Of a stretch of DNA of 64,000 bases, positions 57,072 through 64,000 are shown piece after piece; the stretch's first letter is position 1; each line of letters starts with the position of its first letter. Both the position numbers and the translations under genes were made by a program. This DNA is from Acanthamoeba sp. SK_2022b (Eukaryota > Discosea > Longamoebia > Acanthamoebidae), in NCBI GenBank assembly GCA_027943245.1, contig JANDJZ010000101.1, positions 41,076 through 105,075 of the forward strand, in the 5' to 3' direction. Under the pieces are notes generated by a model. That model saw nothing but the letters and a program-made list of their open reading frames with translations, had not been told where the DNA came from and did no database searches.

Positions 57072-58181
57072 ATGTTCTCCTTCTTGAAAGGGAGCAAGCA
57101 CGGCAATGCACCGGCTACGCAGCATGGCAGGAGTCCGCTCGAAACCCCACGCGAGCGGGGACTGCGCGAGGCGCGCCTGCTTCGCGAGCTGGTGAGGCGG
57201 CACGCCAACGACCCCGCCGCCCTCCACGCGCTCTTTTCCCATCCTTCCTCCGCCGGCCAGGTCTCCTCCTTTTATTGCCCCCCCCCCCAACCATATCATA
57301 AAATGCAGCTCACACGCTCAAACGTGCAGGAGCTGGTGAGGTCACTGAACGAGGTACACATGGTCCTGGCTCGCGCGGCAGAGCACACAACTGGCGAGGC
57401 GGCTCTGGCGTCGATGCTCTCGGCGCTCGATGAGGTGCAGGGGGCGCTCAGCCTCTACTACGCCCTCCCCACCCAACAGCCTTCATCTTCGGCTGCACTT
57501 CCTCCTACAGCCGTCCCCTACAACAAAACGGCTGCCGCTTCACCCGCCTCCCCACTTCCTGCCACGCCGCCGCTACCGCCCAAGCCCGCTTCGCCAGCCT
57601 TCCAGCAGCAGCAACAACAACAACATTCTTACGCCGCCTACCCATACTCGCAACAACAACACCTTCCGCCATTGCCGCAGAGTCCGAGCAGTTACTACCA
57701 GGCGCAACAGTTGTACCACCACCAGCAACAGCACCAAGGGAAGCAGACTCAGCCGCAGCTTCATTATGTGCCGGCCCAGTACGGAGGATCTACGAGTGGA
57801 GATGCGGCGGCGACGCGGGTCGGGCTGGCCCATCTGCTACAAGTCGATGATGCCGACTGGCTGCGCGCCCAGGCGAGAGCGACCGTCACGGTAAAGACGG
57901 CGGACACCGTCTACGAGGGCGAGGTGCAGGGAACGCTTGCCAACATGCAGCAGGGCCTTATCGTACTCAGCGGACAGGCGGCGCCCAAGAAGGCCTCGAG
58001 TCATTCTCAGGGGGCATCGTCCGCTGGAGCTCTCTCTTCTGCGGCCAGCTTGGACAGTGGCGCCAATGGCCACCCGCCCGGCGATGATGCAGTCGACCCA
58101 AAGAAGAAGCGGGGCCTCATCAACGATATCACCAAGGCTTCTCCCTATGGGGTACATCTGGCTTGGCTGGGCTGCATAGCT

Positions 58182-58230
<49 letters not shown>

Positions 58231-59590
58231 TTAGCTTGATGTGCCTACCCTGCTCACTTGGCCCCTTCCAAATCTACCGCTTCGTTTGGTTAGCTGGGTG
58301 CGATTCCGGTCAAGCCGGGCGAGACGGAGAGAGGACCCCGACAGAAGCCCAAACGGGATGTGATCAAGCTGCCCAACAACATGCACACCCGCGTGGTGCC
58401 CCCCAGCAAGCAGCGAGGCTACGATCTCGACGGCTACGAGGAGTTTGCACTCATCGGTGCAGCTCTGCCTCTTTTTCATTTTCATTTTCATTTTCATTTT
58501 CATTTTCATTTTCATTTTCAATATATAATTGGAGGTTTGTGACCCACCCTTCGGCCAGATCCCAAGCGCACGATGGCCAACGTGCTCAGGGTGGACACGG
58601 ACTGGGAGCTCGTAGAGAATCCTCCAGAGGCATCAGATCCCGCCATCATGTATGAGGTCGCGGCTGTGGCCTCCAAGATACGCAACACCCACAAGGTGGG
58701 CGGCGAACGAGTCAAGGAGATGCAGTTCTTTGTCGAGAGTGTCGAAACGCCAGGTGGGTCGCTCGCGCCCTCTTGACACGAGAAAGGTTAGAGGAGGCAA
58801 GAGACGCATGTGGCTTACTTGTTGCCACCTGGCTACTTTTCTTCGTTGCCTTTTCGCCAGAGGTCCGAGTCAAGGCACCCGATATAGCGCCGCTGCTGAA
58901 ATCCATCTGCGAGGCCTCCTCCCTCCAGTCGACAACCATCGACGGAAGGTGGCCCTTCTACATTGAGGTGTTATGCTTTACTCAACCCCTGCCCCCCCCC
59001 CCCCAAATCTCTCTTTCCAAACCAGCGTCAGCCTTACGTGTTGCTTCTTAACTTTCGTAGGACAAGTACAATCCTCCCAGCGAGAGCATGGTGGCCCACG
59101 CGCGGATACTGCATCGGCTGCTGGAGATCATCTGCTGCGAGGTCTACACTCACGGAATGGTAAGTTGTAGCGGGCCTGCCCGTGGGACCCCGCGGTAGTA
59201 CTCACCCCCAACAACGTGGCAGGACAAGGTGAGATTGTGCTACATGACCACCATTCGCGCCGACTTCAGCGTAGCAGCCAAGTCAGAGGTTGACGGGCAA
59301 TGGTACTTCAACGTCATGGCTTTCGAACAACAGGACTGCTGCGACCTCGCTTCGGGTTGGTTGCCTCCTTTCCCTGACTTATTGAATAGAAGAGTCTAAC
59401 CCTCTCCCTCTTTCTTCTCTCTCTCTCTCTCTCTCTCTCGCGAGCAGGCCAGCTGAAGCCTCACCGGAGGCCGTGGATCTATTGGACGGAACGGGTGGGG
59501 ATGCTCAATGGGGTGAAGCCTTGGGGCCTCTACAACAAGGACGTGAGGCAGCGGCTCTACACTTACCTCCAGGCCCTCGGTCTCAACTGA
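57072..59590 (+). CDS. Uncharacterised Q/P-rich protein with helical N-terminal bundle
   Basis: Starts MFSFLKGSKHGNAPATQHG; residues about 30-140 are helical (LREARLLRELVRRHANDPAA, VRSLNEVHMVLARAAEHTTG, ALASMLSALDEVQGALSLYY), broadly like a GAT or other trafficking-type three-helix bundle. A Pro/Gln-rich linker (SPAFQQQQQQQHSYAAYPYS) follows, then VTVKTADTVYEGEVQGTLAN, KLPNNMHTRVVPPSKQRGYD, NVLRVDTDWELVENPPEASD, VGGERVKEMQFFVESVETP, APDIAPLLKSICEASS and a C-terminal folded region (ICCEVYTHGMDKVRLCYMTT, WYFNVMAFEQQDCCDLASG, RRPWIYWTERVGMLNGVKPW) to TGA 59588-59590. No family recognised. The N-terminal resemblance to GAT domains is only at the level of helix pattern. Introns carry the GT and CATTTT repeats. 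Confidence 0.6.
58182..58228. repeat. (GT)n tract in an intron of the Q/P-rich gene
   Basis: About 23 GT units between the exon ending DITKASPYG and the next exon. Confidence 0.95.
58473..58520. repeat. (CATTTT)8 hexanucleotide repeat in intron
   Basis: Eight uninterrupted CATTTT units in the intron after GYDLDGYEEFALI. T-rich on the coding strand. Confidence 0.95.
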
Positions 59591-60142
59591 TAAACAACAA
59601 ACGACTCGCTACTGCCACAGTCTGCTACCCTGTCCGCGCACCACGCGAGTGGGCAAAAGCACACAGCAGCAAATATTCATAATCTAGTAAAACGCTCTGG
59701 CTAGGTAGGCGCCATGAACTCGCTCACCGCAAAGCTGAGCAGAGCAGGCAGCAGAGCAAAAGTTGGCTAAGAATGGCAAGCCAGGCTCCTCGTGAAGACT
59801 TAATGTTGGGGGGGTGGCTGTGTTGGTCTCGTGGTGGCGCGATGCATAAACTGCCCGGCGAGGTGGTGGGCCGCATATCTCGTGGTGGCGCTCACTTCGC
59901 CCTGCGGTGGCGGGGCCTCAGCTCTTGCAAAAGCACCGGCGTTCCCCAAACCCCTGCCAGTCGATCACTTCACAACTTTGTTCGAAGGAGAGCGACGCCA
60001 GCAAGCTGCCCACCCAGACCAACCGTTGGTCAGCGCATGTTGCCGCTACGTTGTTTTTCTTTTCGAGTTTCTGGTCAGATTTTCTTGAGCGGAAGGCGGT
60101 GCAGCCACCAGCGTGCGCACAGCAACACCCCCCGGAGACGTG
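59591..60142. other. Spacer before PDK1
   Basis: Holds the 3' end of the Q/P-rich gene and the promoter and 5' UTR of PDK1. Open frames here (for example 59773-60150) lack protein-like conservation signals and are unlikely to be genes. No RNA gene seen. Confidence 0.45.
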
Positions 60143-62797
60143 ATGGATGAAGCAGCCAAGAGTAATAATGATGGAGCGGGAGCAGGTGCGGGAGTCAACA
60201 GCGGAAGTATGGAGACCGCGCCTGTGACAGTACCGGCAGCACCCGCCGAGAGACCGGTGGTTCCTCGCGAGAAGGACTACGAATGGGGGCGCACCCTGGG
60301 AGAGGGCACATTCGGCACCGTACGGAACTGCATCGATTGAGAGTAACTTTAGAATCCTCAGTCCTCATGATTCTGCTGATCAGATCGCAATTGGATGGAA
60401 AAATTGAATTGAACAAACAGGTGAAACTGGGCACTGTCAAGACCCCGGGTTTCGTCTTCCCGGTAGTGACAGGCCAAACCTACGCGATAAAGCTCATACA
60501 GAAGAAGTTCATCATGGAGAAGAAGAACAAGGAGATCGTGTTCAGGGAGCGCAAGATTCTCGAAAAGCTCAAGCACCCATTCATCGTCACGCTCCACTAC
60601 ACCTTCCAAACCGATCCGGCCTTGAGTGCGCCTCCCGCCCCCACACCAAACAAAGCCTCACTGCTCGTTTCTTTGTGTGAGCTCATCTCTTGCATGGCTT
60701 GTGGCCTGGAGACTTTGTGCTGGACTACTGCGCCAATGGAGAGTTCTACGACCACATCCGCAAGGCACTCTCCGCGCCCCCACACGCTCGCTCTCTTAGA
60801 CACACTTCGCGCCCCCCCCCCCTTCGCCTTCTTGCATTCTATTCACCTATTGGCTCGGTGGATGTATGGGTATCGCGCTCGCCCCAACGTCACAGCTGGG
60901 TTCGCTGAGCGAGGAGTGTGCGAGGTGGTACCTGGCCGAGCTCGTAGTGGCGCTGGAGCACATGCACGAGCGGGGCGTCGTCCATCGCGATCTCAAGCCC
61001 GGTACTTCCTGCTCGCCGCCCAATTCGCTCTCTCCTTCCTGCTGGGATTGAAGGATTCTGATTGCCCTATTTTCGTCGTCGTTGTCGACGCGGTGGTGGT
61101 ATGCAGAGAACATACTCTTGAACGAAGACTGGCACATCAAGGTCATCGATTTTGGTACAGCCAAGGACGTGGGCAAGGGTGCGCCCTCCTTCTCCTCCTC
61201 TCATCTGGCTCGCGGATTTGGGGGGGGGGGCGCTTCGGGATATGCTGGTGCTAGCAAGGTCACCTTGCTCGCTCACGTTACACGTTTTAGGGCGCACCAA
61301 CTCGTTCGAGGGCACCCCAGAGTACATGTCTCCGGAGCTACTGGGCGACAAAAAGGAACTGGATACACGGCACGTAACCCACAGCCCGAGTGAGCATGCG
61401 TGACAAATCGCTGATTCAAATTATACGTATGACGTGCCCGGCGTGTGCTGTGACGAGTGCAGAGCTGATTTGTGGGCGCTGGGCGTAATCCTGTTCCAAT
61501 TCCTCACCGGAAAGCTGCTTGTCAGGTGCTCGGCTCTCCCTCGCTATTGCCTTTGGATCGGCCTAGTGGTTTCTCCCTCTCTGGCCAGCTGCGCTTCTTC
61601 TGATAGATTTGATGGCGGCGTGGGAGAGTAGAGGAAACACGCCCTGGGAGACGATGCGCAAGGTGAGGGAGAGAGAGTTCGAACCCTTCCCAGAGTTCTT
61701 CCCACCGCTGGCCAAAGACCTCTGTGAACAATTGCTCGTACGCTCTCTCCTCACTTTCCCCGTGGCCCTTTTCTCTTTCATCATAGGGTGGTGTTGGTGT
61801 GTCACACCCCGTTGTGCTGAACGCAACGCTACCAGGTGAGCGATCCGGACGAAAGGCTCGGGACGAACGGCTTTGATGAAATCAAGGCTCATCCGTTCTT
61901 CGCAGGAATCGACTGGGAGGGCATCGTCACCGCCAGCCCGCCGCCGCTCGCCCCCAACCCCAATGTACCCAAACCGCCCGAATCCTCCCGGAGAACCAGC
62001 AGCGCCGCTCTGCCCAACCTCGACGAGGTACCTCCTCGCGCACAAGCCACGCGGAAGCCCAACTCGAGTCTGGCTGGGCGCTCAATGAATCGAGAACACG
62101 GCTGTGGGGGGGTGGGGTGGGTACGCAGGTCGAGGCGGAGGCGGACGAGGCCGAAGAAACACAAGAGGTGGGAGAGTGTGCGGACAAGAGATCTTCCGCT
62201 GCCTCGCAGGTTGAAAACGAGAAGACCGGGAAGGGCGGATCGGGCATTTTCGCTTCGAGCCCACGCGCCGACCCGGAGGACGTGGAGGGCAACACCGCAG
62301 AATGGTATCCCCCTCTTCTCACGTGTCGCCCTGCCATTCGAGCGTGCAGGTAGTGGCGGTCGAGCGCTGCTGATGCCTGGCGGTGTAATACATGGACGCG
62401 CAGGAAGGAGTTTTTGGGCGACAAGGAGAAAGTGCTGCGCGCAGCGCTGGTGCATAAGAAGCGACGAGTGTTCAACGTCAAGAGAAGACAGCTTCTCCTT
62501 ACTGACGGCCCGCGCATCATCTACATCGATCCTGCCACGAGGAAGGAGATGGGGCGGATTACCTTCGACGTCGTCGTTAAAGCCGTCATCAAGGATGCTT
62601 CCCATTTTGTCATCCAGACCGTACGCCCCCCGTCCTGTGTTGGCCAGCCATGTGGTGCTCATTCCCCCCCTCCCTCCCTCCCTCTTCTCTTGTCCTCTCC
62701 CTTGTCGGCACAGAAAAAGCGGGACTACTCGTTCGAGGACAAGACCAAGAACGCGCAGGCGTGGGCAGACGCCATCAACAAGCACCTAATCCAATGA
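60143..62797 (+). CDS. PDPK1: 3-phosphoinositide-dependent protein kinase 1
   Basis: [20 protein letters not shown] starts an acidic/Gly-rich leader; the kinase domain then reads [136 protein letters not shown] and [16 protein letters not shown]. The activation-loop Ser of NSFEGT is the usual autophosphorylation site. After a Pro/Glu linker comes a PH-like domain: [55 protein letters not shown], as in animal PDK1, ending TGA 62795-62797. PDK1 phosphorylates AGC kinases such as Akt at membranes rich in PIP3. As read, about 15 residues ([15 protein letters not shown]) are inserted between the glycine loop and the catalytic Lys; that exon boundary is uncertain. It is the last gene before the telomere. 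Confidence 0.93.
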
Positions 62798-63251
62798 AGG
62801 CCAAGGGGAAAATGCCAGGTACCCCGTTTGATGAACCTGAACAGAAGCACCACTGCGCCACACCCTCTCCATACCTGAGCGCTGCTACCTGATGGACGGC
62901 ATGCATTAAAGCTCCTGTATCATAATCAGTAGCACCCCACTAGGGTTAGGGCACATGGGACCTGTCATATCATGGCCTTGTAACAACCGCCAACCAAATC
63001 GCGTATAATGCGGGCTTGCTGGCGGTCATGCAAGTGGCTAGACCTTCTTAGATGGGCACCTGCCCCTGGATCTACAAGAAATTCCAGAGCAAATCCAGGG
63101 AAAAGTCGTAGTTTGCAAACTAGTGCTAAATAATTGTCAAGTTTATATAGTAAATGGGACAAGAAGTTTGTAAATACATTGTGGTGTACAAAGTGAGTGT
63201 ATTTGAAGTATATAAACTATCATGACAGATTGAATATTAGTACAAGATGAA
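62798..63251. other. Subtelomeric spacer
   Basis: About 450 bp without a protein-like frame, shifting from GC-rich to AT-rich toward the telomere (63120-63250). No repeated subtelomeric element or second gene is visible. It must contain the PDK1 polyadenylation site; attaaagctc at 62906 is a candidate. Confidence 0.6.
62941..62951 (+). repeat. Short interstitial telomere-like motif
   Basis: TAGGGTTAGGG, nearly two telomere units in the same orientation as the terminal array, about 300 bp inside it. Confidence 0.6.
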
Positions 63252-63423
63252 TAGGGTTAGGGTTAGGGTTAGGGTTAGGGTTAGGGTTAGGGTTAGGGTT
63301 AGGGTTAGGGTTAGGGTTAGGGTTAGGGTTAGGGTTAGGGTTAGGGTTAGGTTAGGGTTAGGGTTAGGGTTAGGGTTAGGGTTAGGGTTAGGGTTAGGGT
63401 TAGGGTTAGGGTTAGGGTTAGGG

Positions 63424-63464
<41 letters not shown>

Positions 63465-63604
63465 GGTTAGGGTTAGGGTTAGGGTTAGGGTTAGGGTTAG
63501 GGTTAGGGTTAGGGTTAGGGTTAGGGTTAGGGTTAGGGTTAGGGTTAGGGTTAGGGTTAGGGTTAGGGTTAGGGTTAGGGTTAGGGTTAGGGTTAGGGTT
63601 AGGG

Positions 63605-63645
<41 letters not shown>

Positions 63646-64000
63646 GGTTAGGGTTAGGGTTAGGGTTAGGGTTAGGGTTAGGGTTAGGGTTAGGGTTAGG
63701 GTTAGGGTTAGGGTTAGGGTTAGGGTTAGGGTTAGGGTTAGGGTTAGGGTTAGGGTTAGGGTTAGGGTTAGGGTTAGGGTTAGGGTTAGGGTTAGGGTTA
63801 GGGGTTAGGGTTAGGGTTAGGGTTAGGGTTAGGGTTAGGGTTAGGGTTAGGGTTAGGGTTAGGGTTAGGGTTAGGGTTAGGGTTAGGGTTAGGGTTAGGG
63901 TTAGGGTTAGGGTTAGGGTTAGGGTTAGGGTTAGGGTTAGGGTTAGGGTTTGGGTTTAGGGTTAGGGTTAGGGTTAGGGTTAGGGTTTAGGGTTTAGGGT
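63252..64000 (+). repeat. Telomere, (TTAGGG)n, running off the right edge
   Basis: At least 749 bp of TTAGGG reading 5'-3' toward the right, so the right side is the chromosome terminus. Variants seen: TTAGG near 63350; TTTAGGG near 63441 and 63621; TTAGGGG near 63800; TTTGGG then TTTAGGG near 63949-63960; and consecutive TTTAGGG units at 63985-64000. Confidence 0.98.

Noticed and set aside
59773..60150. Possible small gene upstream of PDK1
   Set aside because: No conserved-looking segment, no supporting splice structure, and it overlaps the PDK1 leader in the 5' region.
63247..63627. 126-codon open frame in the telomere (Arg-Val and Gly-Leu repeats)
   Set aside because: Pure translation of TTAGGG repeats.
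1..64000. tRNA, rRNA, snRNA, transposon, integrated virus or CRISPR
   Set aside because: No cloverleaf with A and B boxes, no rRNA core sequence, no transposase or reverse transcriptase motifs, and no spaced direct-repeat array were seen by reading; a covariance-model search would be the proper test.

Overview
The window is the end of a chromosome from an intron-rich, compact, GC-rich eukaryotic microbe, most likely Acanthamoeba or a close amoebozoan relative. Three things point there: TTAGGG repeats run off the right edge; genes average well under 3 kb with many short GT-AG introns (often with GTAC donors) on both strands; and there is a receptor with bacterial-type solute-binding ectodomains joined to kinase-cyclase-kinase modules, an arrangement I associate with Acanthamoeba. 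The species call is inference. Exon joins given as exact were checked by hand for reading phase and protein similarity; the rest are spans with approximate exons.

Layout, left to right. 1-1666: two divergent Dps-like (ferritin-fold) genes. 1874-5093: PDCD2-like uS5 chaperone and an intronless membrane-anchored methyltransferase-like protein, both minus. 5326-8640: NSF. 8761-10648: unknown gene. 10893-13895: mitochondrial-type 5'-nucleotidase (NT5DC family). 14171-15054: small basic protein with a mitochondrial-looking N-terminus. 15252-16323: FCF1/UTP24. 16534-21710: FANCJ/BRIP1-type helicase. 21797-23375: IMP4. 23596-25015: phosphomannomutase. 25145-27482: polytopic membrane protein. 27679-29081: U11/U12 snRNP 48K protein. 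29272-29718: calmodulin-like protein. 30120-31305: DNAJC25-type J protein. 31450-35928: a membrane-anchored FG/RGG protein, candidate nucleoporin. 36204-40641: CEBPZ/NOC1. 40888-43733: unknown acidic protein. 43821-50834: the large receptor. 51344-53623: F-box/ankyrin protein. 53905-56837: polytopic membrane protein. 57072-59590: unknown Q-rich protein. 60143-62797: PDK1. 62798-64000: short AT-richer spacer and telomere.

Thematically, four genes serve ribosome assembly (PDCD2L, FCF1, IMP4, CEBPZ), and others serve membrane fusion (NSF), glycosylation precursors (PMM), DNA crosslink repair (FANCJ) and signalling (receptor, PDK1). I see no tRNA, rRNA, transposon, CRISPR or viral gene. Most likely to repay study: the PstS-like/EGF/TM/kinase-cyclase-kinase receptor with a perfect 17-bp inverted repeat in its second intron, the Dps-like pair with degraded metal sites, the TM-FG-RGG protein, the GTAC-rich and GC-AG splice sites, and an essential kinase gene ending 455 bp from the telomere.
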